Assembly: GCF_001297125.1 (NCBI RefSeq)
Contig: NZ_LHPC01000057.1
Location: forward strand, 1 to 64,000
Length of the DNA stretch: 64,000 bases
Reading direction: 5' to 3'
Source of the DNA: Pseudomonas sp. RIT-PI-q
GTDB lineage: Bacteria; Pseudomonadota; Gammaproteobacteria; Pseudomonadales; Pseudomonadaceae
The position numbers were made by a program, and so were the translations under genes. Shown here piece after piece: positions 1 to 8,815 of this stretch. The number at the start of each line of letters is the position of its first letter. Positions within the stretch are counted from its first letter, which is position 1. A model generated the notes under the pieces. That model was not told the DNA's origin. It was given only the letters and a program-made list of their open reading frames with translations, and searched no databases.

Positions 1-266
1 AAGCATTACTAGCGGCCTTGAGAACGGACTGGAGCTACGAAGAACGCTTTAGGAGCAATCAGCCAGCCAAACATCGTCGGCGCTACGCGTCGACGATGTT
101 GGAATCAGTTTTTGCACACTCTGGGCCGGGGGCGGCTAACCCGGCATCCATCCCGGGTTGCCCCCTGCGCAACGCCTGCGTTCGGCCTCTGGGAAAGGGG
201 CGGCAGATCTGAAGCCAAAGCAACGGCAAGATCAACAGCGAACGCAACATCAAAAACACCACCACC

Positions 267-374
267 CCCTGTAGGAGCGAGCTTGCTCGCGAAGAACGTC
301 AACGATGACGCGCGTCAACAGGATAAACGCGGTGCCCATGTGTCCATCGCGAGCAAGCTCGCTCCTACAGGGGC
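267..374. repeat. REP pair (BIME), GTAGGAGCGAGCTTGCTCGC type
   Basis: Two REP palindromes face each other (CCCCTGTAGGAGCGAG at 267 and its inverse ending at 374) around a spacer of about 50 bp. The spacer begins with AACGATGACGCG, a motif that recurs beside other REPs in this window. Confidence 0.9.
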
Positions 375-439
375 TGCGTACGCATGCTTTTCACCACTCA
401 AGGTCGAGCGTTAGCTCGCCTGAAAGCTTTTGATCTTGC

Positions 440-735
440 TTTTGATCTACCCGCCCCTTCGGGAGGCTGAGTGCAGGTGTTCATCTGGGGGCAGGCGCGT
501 AGCGCCGTTCGACGCAGTCGAACACATCGAGAGGAGGTCGTCGCGAAGCAGACCGGAGGCGATGCGCCCAGATGAATACCGGAGCGAAGGAACGCCGAGC
601 CTAAGCGAGGGGCCGGACGCCGGGGCAAGCCTTTTTGGTTCCTTTTGTGGCGTTTGACAAAAGGGACTCGCCGTAAGGGCGAAACCGTAAGTGGCCGTTA
701 CCGCAGCAATGGATATGTACACCTGAAAGAACATG
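440..735. repeat. Possible dispersed non-REP repeat
   Basis: The segment has no convincing reading frame but contains ordered short motifs, such as GGACTCGCCGTAAGGGCGAA near 663-683. From memory this resembles a dispersed intergenic repeat of fluorescent pseudomonads. It occurs only once in this window, so the repeat status is not proved here. Confidence 0.35.
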
Positions 736-795
736 GTCGGCTATCAGGCCGCCATCGCTGGCAGGCCAGCTCCCACAGAGTCCGATAACCGCCCA

Positions 796-832
796 ATAAA
801 AAATGCCCCGATCTCTCAATCGGGGCATTTCT
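796..832 (-). terminator. Rho-independent terminator of actP
   Basis: A perfect 12-bp stem, AAATGCCCCGAT with its complement around a 6-nt loop (801-830), is followed on the minus strand by a T-rich tract. It lies 35 bp past the actP stop codon. Confidence 0.9.
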
Positions 833-866
833 GTTCAACGCAGCTTATATAGGCAAGCTCGAAGCC

Positions 867-2525
867 TTAGTGAGCAACCGCCCCACTCGCCCCCAAACCC
901 GTCTGCGAACGCACAAACTGAGGGAAGAACAGCGCCCGCTCGTTTGCACCTGCAGTCGACTTGTCAGTGACCGAGAAGAACCAGATCCCGATAAACGCAA
1001 TGGCCATGGAGAACAACGCCGGGTACTCATACGGGAAGATAGCCTTCTCGTGATGCAGGATCTGCACCCAAATGGTTGGCCCAAGCACCATCAAACCAAC
1101 GGCACTGATCAGGCCCAACCAGCCACCGATCATCGCACCACGCGTAGTCAGCTTCTTCCAGTACATGGAAAGCAGCAGCACCGGGAAGTTACAGCTTGCC
1201 GCGATGGAGAACGCCAGGCCCACCATGAACGCAATGTTCTGGCTTTCGAACAGAATACCCAGACCGATCGCCAACACACCCAGGCAAATGGTGGTGATTT
1301 TCGAGACGCGGATCTCATCCTTGTCGTTGGCCTTGCCCTTCTTGATCACACTGGCATACAGGTCGTGAGACACCGCCGTGGCACCTGCCAGGGTCAAACC
1401 CGCCACAACCGCCAGAATGGTCGCGAACGCTACTGCCGAGATGAAGCCCAGGAAGATACTGCCACCGACCGCGTTAGCCAGGTGCACCGCCGCCATGTTG
1501 TTGCCGCCCAACAGCGCGCCAGCCGCATCTTTAAAGGCCGGGTTAGTGCTGACCAGCAGGATCGCGCCGAAGCCGATGATGAACGTCAGGATGTAGAAGT
1601 AGCCAATGAAGCCCGTTGCATACAGCACACTCTTGCGAGCTTCTTTCGCGTCACTCACGGTGAAGAAGCGCATCAGGATGTGTGGCAGGCCAGCAGTACC
1701 GAACATCAGTGCCAGGCCAAGGGAGAACGCCGAGACCGGATCTTTCACCAGCCCGCCCGGGCTCATGATCGCCTCACCTTTAGGGTGAACCTTGATCGCC
1801 TCGGAAAACAGCAGGCTGAAGTCGAAGTTGACGTGCTTCATCACCATCAGCGCCATGAACGAGGCACCGGACAGCAGCAATACAGCCTTGATGATCTGCA
1901 CCCAAGTGGTCGCCAGCATGCCGCCGAACAGCACATACATGCACATCAGGATACCGACCAGGATCACCGCCACGTAGTAGTCGAGACCGAACAGCAGCTG
2001 GATCAGCTTGCCGGCACCGACCATTTGCGCGATCAGGTAGAACGCCACTACCACCAGCGAACCGCAAGCAGACAGCGTGCGGATCTGGGTTTGCCCAAGG
2101 CGGTAGGACGCCACGTCGGCAAAGGTGTATTTACCCAGGTTACGCAGGCGTTCGGCGATCAGGAACAGAATGATCGGCCAGCCCACCAGGAAGCCGATCG
2201 AGTAGATCAGGCCGTCGTAGCCAGAGGTGAATACCAGCGCGGAAATACCCAGGAAGGACGCCGCCGACATATAGTCACCGGCAATCGCCAGACCGTTCTG
2301 GAAGCCGGTGATCTTGCCACCCGCCGCATAGTAGTCGGCTGCCGAGTTGTTGCGCTTGGAGGCCCAGTAGGTGATGCACAGGGTCAAACCGACAAACGCC
2401 ACGAACATCAAGATCGCGGAAACGTTAAGCGGTTGTTTATGCACTTCGCCAGTCAGGGCTTCAGCGGCCCAGGCGCCAGGTGCAAAAGCTGCGATGCTCA
2501 ATAGAGCCATTAGACGCCGGATCAT
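867..2525 (-). CDS. actP: Cation/acetate symporter ActP
   Basis: Sodium:solute symporter (SSS) family permease that takes up acetate and other short monocarboxylates across the inner membrane. The 552-residue length fits ActP. The N-terminus is a cleavable-looking signal (MIRRLMALLSIAAFAPGAWA), followed by about 13 hydrophobic spans with SSS-typical stretches such as GDYMSAASFLGISALV near residues 83-98. The ATG overlaps the stop codon of the upstream DUF485 gene (ATGA), so the two are translationally coupled, the usual yjcH-actP arrangement. A strong terminator follows. The acs gene that accompanies this pair in enteric bacteria is not in the window. Family call is secure; the exact substrate is inferred from the pairing. 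Confidence 0.93.
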   Translation of the reverse strand: MIRRLMALLSIAAFAPGAWAAEALTGEVHKQPLNVSAILMFVAFVGLTLCITYWASKRNNSAADYYAAGGKITGFQNGLAIAGDYMSAASFLGISALVFTSGYDGLIYSIGFLVGWPIILFLIAERLRNLGKYTFADVASYRLGQTQIRTLSACGSLVVVAFYLIAQMVGAGKLIQLLFGLDYYVAVILVGILMCMYVLFGGMLATTWVQIIKAVLLLSGASFMALMVMKHVNFDFSLLFSEAIKVHPKGEAIMSPGGLVKDPVSAFSLGLALMFGTAGLPHILMRFFTVSDAKEARKSVLYATGFIGYFYILTFIIGFGAILLVSTNPAFKDAAGALLGGNNMAAVHLANAVGGSIFLGFISAVAFATILAVVAGLTLAGATAVSHDLYASVIKKGKANDKDEIRVSKITTICLGVLAIGLGILFESQNIAFMVGLAFSIAASCNFPVLLLSMYWKKLTTRGAMIGGWLGLISAVGLMVLGPTIWVQILHHEKAIFPYEYPALFSMAIAFIGIWFFSVTDKSTAGANERALFFPQFVRSQTGLGASGAVAH

Positions 2526-2833
2526 TGCTGAGCCTCCTTGAGAATCAGATTGTTCAGGTCGTCGAATTCGCCATTGGCGCGTCGTACATAGATTGCAGTC
2601 AGGATAAAGGCCGAAAGAATCAGCCCGACACCAATCGGTATCCCCCAGGTAATCGAAGACTCTGGGCTGATTTTTGCCCCCAGAATATGCGGCCCGTAAG
2701 CAATCAAAAGGATGAATCCGGAGTAAAGCCCAAGCATGATCGCCGAAAGTATCCAGGCGAACTTTTCTCGCTTACTAACCAGCTCCTTGAAGCGCGGGCT
2801 GTTTTGAATCGAGAGGTAAATGCTGTCGTTCAT
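2522..2833 (-). CDS. DUF485 inner-membrane protein (YjcH-like)
   Basis: Small 103-residue protein of the DUF485 family, with two hydrophobic spans (about residues 25-47 and 60-82) and charged ends. It sits directly upstream of actP and overlaps it by 4 bp. This partnership is conserved in enterics and pseudomonads, where the gene is called yjcH. Its biochemical role is unknown; a helper role for the symporter is inferred from the coupling only. The ATG at 2833 has a purine-rich stretch ahead of it on the minus strand. Confidence 0.88.
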   Translation of the reverse strand: MNDSIYLSIQNSPRFKELVSKREKFAWILSAIMLGLYSGFILLIAYGPHILGAKISPESSITWGIPIGVGLILSAFILTAIYVRRANGEFDDLNNLILKEAQQ

Positions 2834-2942
2834 TGTTTTTATCCTCGCAGCACAGATGAAGTTGGAACGTTATCCACTCTATGCGGCTGCGGGGCAGGTT
2901 CCAGACGACCTTAGTATTAGAACGACATGACGTATCAGCCAT

Positions 2943-3047
2943 TCTGTAGGAGCGAGCTCGCTCGCGAAGAATGCGCAGGCGATGCGTTTTTCCAGAGTGC
3001 ATGCGTTATCGTTCACGCCCATCGCGAGCGAGCTCGCTCCTACAGAA
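2943..3047. repeat. REP pair, GTAGGAGCGAGCTCGCTCGC type
   Basis: Inverted REP copies at 2945-2970 and 3022-3045 lie between the DUF485 gene and the terminator of the betaine-binding protein gene. Confidence 0.88.
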
Positions 3048-3050
3048 AGC

Positions 3051-3086
3051 AAAAGGCCGCTTGGCAATAATGCCAAGCGGCCTTGA
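3051..3086 (-). terminator. Rho-independent terminator
   Basis: A 14-bp perfect stem (AAGGCCGCTTGGCA and its complement, 3053-3084) with a 4-nt loop lies 30 bp downstream of the binding-protein gene ending at 3116. The minus-strand side continues into a T-run. Confidence 0.9.
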
Positions 3087-3115
3087 GAGGTGCTGACCAG
3101 ACGCATCAGCTCAAA

Positions 3116-3967
3116 TCATTTGGTCCAGTCTGCAACGCGTTCCGGGTGTTTGGCCACCCAATCCTTCGCAGCGGCTTCAGGCTTGGCGCCATCCTGGATA
3201 GCCAACATGACTTCGCCGATTTCGTCTTTCGACGCCCATTGGAAGTTCTTCAGGAACTTGGCCACTTCCGGTGCTTTGGTTGCCAGTTCTTTACTGCCGA
3301 TGTTGTTCACAGTTTCAGCTGCGCCATAAACACCTTTCGGGTCGTCCAGGAAGCGCAGTTTCCACTTGGCGAACATCCAGTGCGGAACCCAACCGGTAAC
3401 GGCGATGGATTCGTTTTTCTTCTCGGCACGGGTCAGCTCGGCAATCATGCCGGCGCCGGAACTGGCCTTGAGTTGATACCCGGTCAGGTCATAATCCTTG
3501 ATCGCCTGCTCGGACTTGAGCATCACACCTGAACCGGCGTCGATGCCGACGATACGTTTCTTGAAGCTTTCGTCAGTTTTCAGATCGTCAATGCTTTTAG
3601 CCTTGACGTATTCCGGCACGATCAGACCGATTTTCGCGTCTTTGAAGTTCGGACCGTAATCGACGACTTGATCCTTGTTCTTGGCCCAGTAGTCGCCGTG
3701 AGTCACCGGCAGCCACGCAGACATCATGGCGTCGAGTTTGCCTGTGGCCACACCCTGCCACATGATCCCGGTGGCGACCGCTTGCAGCTTCACGTCATAA
3801 CCCAGCTTTTGCTTGATCACTTCTGCCGCCACGTGGGTCGTCGCGACGCTGTCGGACCAACCGTCGACGTAACCGATGCTCAGGGTCTTGCTCTCGGCAT
3901 TGGCCATAGTGGAGCCAATCGCAAGTACCAGAGCGGCACCCGCGCCTAAAAGTCGTCGCATCTTCAT
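3116..3967 (-). CDS. Glycine betaine/quaternary-amine ABC substrate-binding protein (OpuAC family)
   Basis: Periplasmic solute-binding protein of 283 residues. The signal peptide runs to about residue 24 (cleavage after TMANA). The mature part has OpuAC/ProX-like features, including the segment GYVDGWSDSVATTHVAAEV and later WVPHWMFAKWKL, which is rich in the aromatic residues that box quaternary ammonium groups. There is no permease or ATPase gene beside it, so it is an orphan binding protein. Pseudomonads have such orphans (CaiX, BetX) that dock on a shared Cbc transporter, and this is probably one of them. Which ligand (betaine, carnitine or choline) cannot be told from sequence. It has its own terminator. 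Confidence 0.85.
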   Translation of the reverse strand: MKMRRLLGAGAALVLAIGSTMANAESKTLSIGYVDGWSDSVATTHVAAEVIKQKLGYDVKLQAVATGIMWQGVATGKLDAMMSAWLPVTHGDYWAKNKDQVVDYGPNFKDAKIGLIVPEYVKAKSIDDLKTDESFKKRIVGIDAGSGVMLKSEQAIKDYDLTGYQLKASSGAGMIAELTRAEKKNESIAVTGWVPHWMFAKWKLRFLDDPKGVYGAAETVNNIGSKELATKAPEVAKFLKNFQWASKDEIGEVMLAIQDGAKPEAAAKDWVAKHPERVADWTK

Positions 3968-4297
3968 CGTTACTTCCCCGAAAGTGCTGCGCTCGACGGA
4001 TGCCGAGTCGCGTCAACGTATTGTTATGGTGCACAGCGCCCCCATCACGCCTCACCCGCAAACTCGCTCGATCGTCAGCGGAGTACTGACGCCTCGATAA
4101 TCAACCTCACGCCAAGAGCGACCTGCTCTGCCAGCGACCTCAAGGCATCGAGAAACGACATCAGAACGCCATTAATCTAGACCACCGAAAGCCACCCGGC
4201 CAATCCGCCCGAACTTTGCATGTCAAAATTGTGCAGGCCACCAAGCGCGCGCCAAATGCAGGTAACATGCGCGGCTTTGCTCCCAGACGGCCTGACC
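3968..4297. other. Intergenic region between divergent genes
   Basis: This 330-bp stretch separates the divergently transcribed binding-protein and GH17 genes and must hold both promoters. A short inverted repeat CGTCAG/CTGACG lies near 4073-4092. I see no convincing gene and no promoter I would name. Confidence 0.5.
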
Positions 4298-5851
4298 ATG
4301 CCCGCGACATCACGTTTTCCTTTTTTTGCTTATCTATTCGCCTGCCTGTTGGGGCTTTTTGCCCTTGGTGGCTTCTGGTACGGCCTCGGCAAACCGGTGA
4401 TCCTGCCGGACGTGGCCAGCGCCACGCACAAGCTGCAATGTGCCTCCTATACGCCGTTCGACAAGGATCAATCGCCGTTCGATCAGCCGTTCAAGTTGCG
4501 CCCCGAGCGCATGGACGCCGACCTCGCGCTGCTGGCCAAAAGCTTCGAATGCATCCGCACCTATTCCATGACCGGCCTCGAAGCTCTGCCCGACCTGGCG
4601 CGTAAGCACGGGCTTAAGTTGATGATTGGCGCGTGGGTCAACAGCAATCCGGTGGACACCGAGAAAGAAGTCGACCTGCTGATCGCCTCGGCCAACGCCA
4701 ACGCCGACGTGGTGACCTCGGTGATCGTCGGCAACGAAACCCTGTTGCGCAAGGAAGTCACCGGCGCGCAGTTGGCGAAGCTGATTAATAAGGTCAAGAG
4801 CCAGGTCAAACAACCTGTCACTTATGCCGACGTCTGGGAGTTCTGGCTCAAGCACCCGGAAATCGCCCCAGCGGTGGATTTCCTGACCATCCACTTGCTG
4901 CCGTACTGGGAAGACGATCCGTCTAACATCGACGCAGCCTTGCAACATGTCGCTGAAGTGCGTCAGGTGTTCGGCAACAAGTTCGCGCCTAAAGACGTGA
5001 TGATTGGCGAAACCGGCTGGCCGAGCGAAGGCCGCCAACGCGAAACCGCCCTGCCGAGCCGGGTCAACGAGGCCAAGTTCATTCGTGCCTTCGTGATCAT
5101 GGCCGAGCAGCAAGGCTGGCATTACAACCTGATCGAAGCCTTCGACCAGCCGTGGAAACGCGCCAGCGAAGGTGCAGTCGGCGGTTATTGGGGCCTGTTC
5201 GATGCCGATCGCCAGGACAAAGGCGTGCTGGCCGGCCCGGTGTCGAACGTGCCGTACTGGTCGCAATGGCTGGTGGTGGGTGGCGTGATTTTCCTCGGCA
5301 CGCTGATCCTTGGCGGTCGTGTACGCAGCACTCGCGCGGCGTTGGTTCTGCCGCTGCTGGGCGCATTGGCCGCGTGTTCGATTGGTGCCTGGGGCGATCT
5401 GGCGCGAGTCACCACGCGGTTTGCCAGTGAATGGCTGTGGGTCGCGTTGCTGACGGCGTTGAATCTGTTGGTGCTGGCACATGCCGCGCTGACGTTGAGC
5501 GCACGTACTGGCTGGCGTGAACGGGCGTTCAATGTGCTGGAACGTCGGGCAGGCTGGTTGTTGGCGGCCGCAGGATTTGCGGCGGCCGTCATGATGCTGG
5601 AACTGGTGTTCGATCCGCGTTATCGCAGCTTCCCGAGCGTCGCATTCATCCTGCCAGCACTGGTTTACCTGTGCCGCCCGGTGAGCGTGCCGCGTCGGGA
5701 AATCGCCCTGCTGACCTTCATCATCGGCGCCGGCATTGCGCCGCAGCTGTTTCGTGAAGGTCTGCAAAACCAGCAAGCCTGGGGCTGGGCGCTGGTGAGT
5801 GTGTTGATGGTGGCGGCGTTGTGGCGCAGTTTGCGGGTTCGCAAGGGCTGA
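4298..5851 (+). CDS. GH17-family membrane glucan synthase/transglycosylase-like protein
   Basis: A 517-residue protein with one N-terminal transmembrane span, a glycoside hydrolase family 17 domain (about residues 40-320) and a C-terminal block of about seven hydrophobic spans. The GH17 hallmarks are visible: VIVGNETLL carries the acid/base Glu and MIGETGWPSEG the nucleophile Glu. Proteins of this build are annotated in pseudomonads as beta-(1-6) glucan synthases. They probably act as beta-glucan transglycosylases in the periplasm alongside an NdvB-type synthase, which is not in the window. I chose the ATG at 4298 because the hydrophobic segment follows at once; an in-frame start at 4220 would add 26 residues of non-signal sequence. 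Confidence 0.82.
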   Translation: MPATSRFPFFAYLFACLLGLFALGGFWYGLGKPVILPDVASATHKLQCASYTPFDKDQSPFDQPFKLRPERMDADLALLAKSFECIRTYSMTGLEALPDLARKHGLKLMIGAWVNSNPVDTEKEVDLLIASANANADVVTSVIVGNETLLRKEVTGAQLAKLINKVKSQVKQPVTYADVWEFWLKHPEIAPAVDFLTIHLLPYWEDDPSNIDAALQHVAEVRQVFGNKFAPKDVMIGETGWPSEGRQRETALPSRVNEAKFIRAFVIMAEQQGWHYNLIEAFDQPWKRASEGAVGGYWGLFDADRQDKGVLAGPVSNVPYWSQWLVVGGVIFLGTLILGGRVRSTRAALVLPLLGALAACSIGAWGDLARVTTRFASEWLWVALLTALNLLVLAHAALTLSARTGWRERAFNVLERRAGWLLAAAGFAAAVMMLELVFDPRYRSFPSVAFILPALVYLCRPVSVPRREIALLTFIIGAGIAPQLFREGLQNQQAWGWALVSVLMVAALWRSLRVRKG

Positions 5852-5873
5852 TCCTCTGCGTGGCTACTGGCCT

Positions 5874-5967
5874 CATCGCGGGCAAGCCCGCTCCCACAGG
5901 GTTCTTCGGTGAATACAGAATTTGTGTACGACGAAGATTCCTGTGGGAGCGGGCTTGCCCGCGATGA
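5874..5967. repeat. REP pair, GTGGGAGCGGGCTTGCCCGCGATG type
   Basis: Inverted copies (CATCGCGGGCAAGCCCGC at 5874 and the inverse ending at 5967) lie between convergent genes. Confidence 0.9.
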
Positions 5968-5974
5968 CGATCAA

Positions 5975-6343
5975 TCAGGCAATGCGGGATGCCCTGACCA
6001 ACCGCAACCCGGCAATCACCACCGCAAACACCGCCAACGTCGTGTTGTACAACGCCAGCGCCGGAAACCCGAACACCAGCGCCAGCACCGCCAGCCACCA
6101 CCCGGCCCGGCCCGGCAGCACAAAACCGATCACGGCTGCCACCAATGCCGCCCAGCCCAAGACCTTGAAGTGAATCATCAGGCCCAGGTTCGAACGGACC
6201 TGGCATTCCCAACGGCTCGCCTCGTCCACACAGAGGCCGACCCACTGCGCATCCTCCATGAAGCCATAACGCGCGCCATAACTGGCGGCCAGCCATAAAG
6301 GCAGCAAAACAAGCAGCAGAATCACAGGCAGACGGCGGGACAT
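5975..6343 (-). CDS. Small inner-membrane protein of unknown function
   Basis: A 122-residue protein with hydrophobic spans at about 4-22, 58-75, 79-95 and 97-112, joined by short loops; the first loop has two cysteines (LCVDEASRWEC). I do not recognise the family. Start taken at MSRRLPVILL (6343), where a positively charged tip precedes the first span. It is convergent with the GH17 gene and separated from it by a REP pair. Confidence 0.65.
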   Translation of the reverse strand: MSRRLPVILLLVLLPLWLAASYGARYGFMEDAQWVGLCVDEASRWECQVRSNLGLMIHFKVLGWAALVAAVIGFVLPGRAGWWLAVLALVFGFPALALYNTTLAVFAVVIAGLRLVRASRIA

Positions 6344-6567
6344 GAAGCACTCCAATAAACGAAAACGGCGGCCAGCTTAATCCCCCGGCAGCGCCAAGCA
6401 AACGCGCGCAACAGATAATTGGCCACGAAATCGCTGCAAAGTGTATCGTCCGTCTACTATTACCCCGAAATTAGGCCTGATTGGTGCCGATCCATGGCAC
6501 TTTGGCGCAAGCCCCGTGGTCATAGCCTGCGAACTTCATTTGGCACCTTTCTCTAAGGGATCTAGTC

Positions 6568-7866
6568 ATGCTCCGTTCCTTGCGCTTCGCCGCCCTGTTT
6601 GGCGGCCTTATTTTGAGTGCGTCCGCACTGGCCGTCGACATCGACGCTGCCAGTTATGGCTACCCCTTGACCAACCCGTTCGAGGCGACCATTGCCACGA
6701 CTCCGCCGGACCTGCGTCCGGAGTTGCCGCTGGACGACGACACCGATCAGCAGACACGCAGCGTTACACTGCGCCCGGAGCGTGCATTCGACCTGCCAGA
6801 CAACTTCTGGCCGGTGCAGAAACTCACTTACCGCATCGCGACCCAGGATAAAGCCGCGCCGCTGATTTTCCTGATCGCCGGCACTGGCGCGCGCTACGAC
6901 AGCAGCCTCAACGAATACCTGAAAAAGCTCTACTACAAGGCCGGCTACCACGTGGTGCAACTGTCGTCGCCCACCAGCTTCGACTTCATGAGCGCCGCCT
7001 CACGCTTTGCCACCCCGGGCATCACCAAGGAAGACGCCGAAGACATGTACCGGGTGATGCAGGCCGTGCGGGCACAGAACCCGAATGTGCCGGTCACCGA
7101 TTACTACCTGACCGGTTACAGCCTGGGTGCGCTGGATGCAGCATTCGTCGCGCACCTGGACGAGACCCGTCGCAGCTTCAACTTCAAGAAAGTCTTGCTG
7201 CTCAACCCGCCGGTCAACCTCTACACCTCGATCACCAACCTGGACAAGCTGGTCCAGACCGAGGTCAAGGGCATCAACAACTCCACCACCTTCTATGAAC
7301 TGGTGTTGAACAAACTGACCCGCTACTTCCAGCAGAAGGGCTACATCGACCTCAACGATGCCCTGCTCTATGACTTCCAGCAGTCCAAGCAGCACCTGAC
7401 CAACGAACAGATGGCCATGTTGATCGGCACCTCGTTCCGCTTTTCGGCGGCCGACATCGCCTTCACTTCGGACCTGATCAACCGGCGCGGGCTCATCACA
7501 CCACCGAAATATCCGATCACCGAAGGCACCAGTCTCACGCCGTTCCTCAAACGCGCGCTGCAGTGCGACTTCGACTGCTACATCACCGAACAGGTTATCC
7601 CGATGTGGCGCGCCCGCACCGACGGCGGCAGCCTGCTGCAACTGATCGACCAGGTGAGTTTGTATGCGCTGAAGGACTACCTGCACGACAGCCCGAAAAT
7701 CGCCGTCATGCACAACGCCGACGACGTGATTCTCGGCCCTGGCGACCTCGGTTTCCTGCGCAAGACCTTCGGCGACCGTTTGACCGTTTATCCACTGGGC
7801 GGCCACTGCGGCAACCTTAACTACCGCGTCAACAGCGACGCCATGCTGGAGTTCTTCCGTGGCTAA
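6568..7866 (+). CDS. Secreted alpha/beta-hydrolase-type protein upstream of mlaA
   Basis: A 432-residue protein with a signal peptide (cleavage near SASALA, residue 22) and an alpha/beta-hydrolase core. The nucleophile elbow is GYSLG in the segment TGYSLGALDAAFV, an acid candidate is in HNADDVILG, and the His candidate is in PLGGHCGNLNY near the C-terminus. Homologues are sometimes annotated as serine/threonine kinases, but no kinase motif is visible. The downstream mlaA starts inside its last codons (8-bp overlap), so the pair is translationally coupled. That suggests a lipase or esterase working on envelope lipids, which is inference. AAGGGA sits 11 bp before the ATG. Confidence 0.75.
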   Translation: MLRSLRFAALFGGLILSASALAVDIDAASYGYPLTNPFEATIATTPPDLRPELPLDDDTDQQTRSVTLRPERAFDLPDNFWPVQKLTYRIATQDKAAPLIFLIAGTGARYDSSLNEYLKKLYYKAGYHVVQLSSPTSFDFMSAASRFATPGITKEDAEDMYRVMQAVRAQNPNVPVTDYYLTGYSLGALDAAFVAHLDETRRSFNFKKVLLLNPPVNLYTSITNLDKLVQTEVKGINNSTTFYELVLNKLTRYFQQKGYIDLNDALLYDFQQSKQHLTNEQMAMLIGTSFRFSAADIAFTSDLINRRGLITPPKYPITEGTSLTPFLKRALQCDFDCYITEQVIPMWRARTDGGSLLQLIDQVSLYALKDYLHDSPKIAVMHNADDVILGPGDLGFLRKTFGDRLTVYPLGGHCGNLNYRVNSDAMLEFFRG

Positions 7867-8647
7867 ATACCTCCTGCTTATCGCAGCGTTACTCTGTGCA
7901 GGCGTCGCCAATGCCGACAACAGCAAAGCCAACGCACCGGTTGTGATCGACAGCGACGGCTTCAAAGAGCCGCTGAGCAAACTCAAAATCAACCCGGGAA
8001 TGGATCAGCGCGAGTTCGAGCGTTCGACGCTCAACGCGCTGAACGTCTATGACCCGCTGGAAGAGTGGAACCGTCGGGTTTATCACTTCAACTACCGCTT
8101 CGACCAATGGGTGTTCCTGCCCGTGGTCGACGGCTACCGCTACATCACCCCGAGCTTCCTGCGCACCGGCGTCAGCAACTTCTTCAACAACCTCGGTGAC
8201 GTACCGAACCTGTTGAACAGCCTGCTGCAGTTCAAAGGCCAGCGCTCGATGGAAATCACCGGGCGGCTGTTGCTCAACACCACCATTGGCATCGCCGGCC
8301 TGTGGGACCCGGCCACCGCCATGGGCCTGCCGCGCCAGAGCGAAGACTTTGGCCAGACGCTGGGCTTCTACGGCGTACCGGGCGGCGCCTACTTCGTACT
8401 GCCGATCCTCGGACCGTCGAACATTCGCGACACCGGCGGCCTGGCGGTGGATTTCACCGCCGAGAACGCGATCAACTTCCTGAACGTCGCCCAAGTCAGC
8501 GAAAACCACCCGGAAATCTGGGTCCTGCGCGGCATCGACAAGCGCTACCAGACCAGCTTCCGCTACGGCCAACTGAACTCGCCGTTCGAGTATGAGAAAG
8601 TGCGCTACGTGTACACCGAGTCGCGCAAGTTGCAGATCGCCGAGTAA
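7859..8647 (+). CDS. mlaA: MlaA/VacJ-family protein
   Basis: Outer-membrane component of the Mla phospholipid-retrieval pathway, 262 residues. The family core is clear: DPLEEWNRRVYHFNYRF, then VSNFFNNLGDVPNLLNSLLQ, and the GxxG-rich ring segment SEDFGQTLGFYGVPGG. The start is a GTG at 7859 inside the hydrolase gene. The signal peptide (MAKYLLLIAALLCAGVANA) contains a cysteine, but the residues before it (ALL-C) do not make a good lipobox, so cleavage by signal peptidase I after ANA is at least as likely. Other mla genes are not in the window. A terminator follows. Confidence 0.88.
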   Translation: MAKYLLLIAALLCAGVANADNSKANAPVVIDSDGFKEPLSKLKINPGMDQREFERSTLNALNVYDPLEEWNRRVYHFNYRFDQWVFLPVVDGYRYITPSFLRTGVSNFFNNLGDVPNLLNSLLQFKGQRSMEITGRLLLNTTIGIAGLWDPATAMGLPRQSEDFGQTLGFYGVPGGAYFVLPILGPSNIRDTGGLAVDFTAENAINFLNVAQVSENHPEIWVLRGIDKRYQTSFRYGQLNSPFEYEKVRYVYTESRKLQIAE

Positions 8648-8658
8648 TTCGACAGGCA

Positions 8659-8699
8659 ACAAAAAAGGCCATTCGATGCAGATCGAATGGCCTTTTTAT
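8659..8699 (+). terminator. Rho-independent terminator of mlaA
   Basis: An AAAAAGGCCATTCGAT stem with its complement (8664-8696) ends in TTTTTATT, 15 bp past the mlaA stop codon. Confidence 0.9.
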
Positions 8700-8717
8700 T
8701 GGGTATCCCACAACGAC

Positions 8718-8814
8718 CCGTAGGAGCTGGCTTGCCAGCGAAAGCAATATTCGCCACACCGAAGACAGTTGTCGTCGAATCGAGCCTCTTCGCTGGCAAG
8801 CCAGCTCCTACAGG
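8718..8814. repeat. REP pair, GTAGGAGCTGGCTTGCCAGCG type
   Basis: Inverted copies at 8719-8741 and 8790-8813 lie between the convergent mlaA and DUF808 genes. Confidence 0.9.
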
Positions 8815-8815
8815 G

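Larger units (their letters stand above)
1..866. other. Intergenic region without a supported gene
   Basis: No reading frame here looks like a real protein. The stretch holds a 10-bp inverted repeat at about 71-100 (AACATCGTCG/CGACGATGTT), a REP pair at 267-374, a structured non-REP segment at about 440-735 and a terminator at 796-832 that belongs to the acetate symporter gene. The first 260 bases show nothing else I can name. Confidence 0.6.

Noticed and set aside
71..100. Terminator at the left edge
   Set aside because: The 10-bp inverted repeat has a long loop and no T-run on either strand.
870..2504. A 544-residue open frame opposite actP
   Set aside because: It is a composition shadow on the opposite strand of a clear gene, rich in Gln/His/Arg/Asp with no domain. 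Similar long antisense frames at 11707-13836, 38726-41305 and 51161-53518 were rejected for the same reason.
6568..7866. Serine/threonine protein kinase
   Set aside because: Homologues sometimes carry this name, but no kinase motif is visible, while a GxSxG elbow and alpha/beta-hydrolase layout are.
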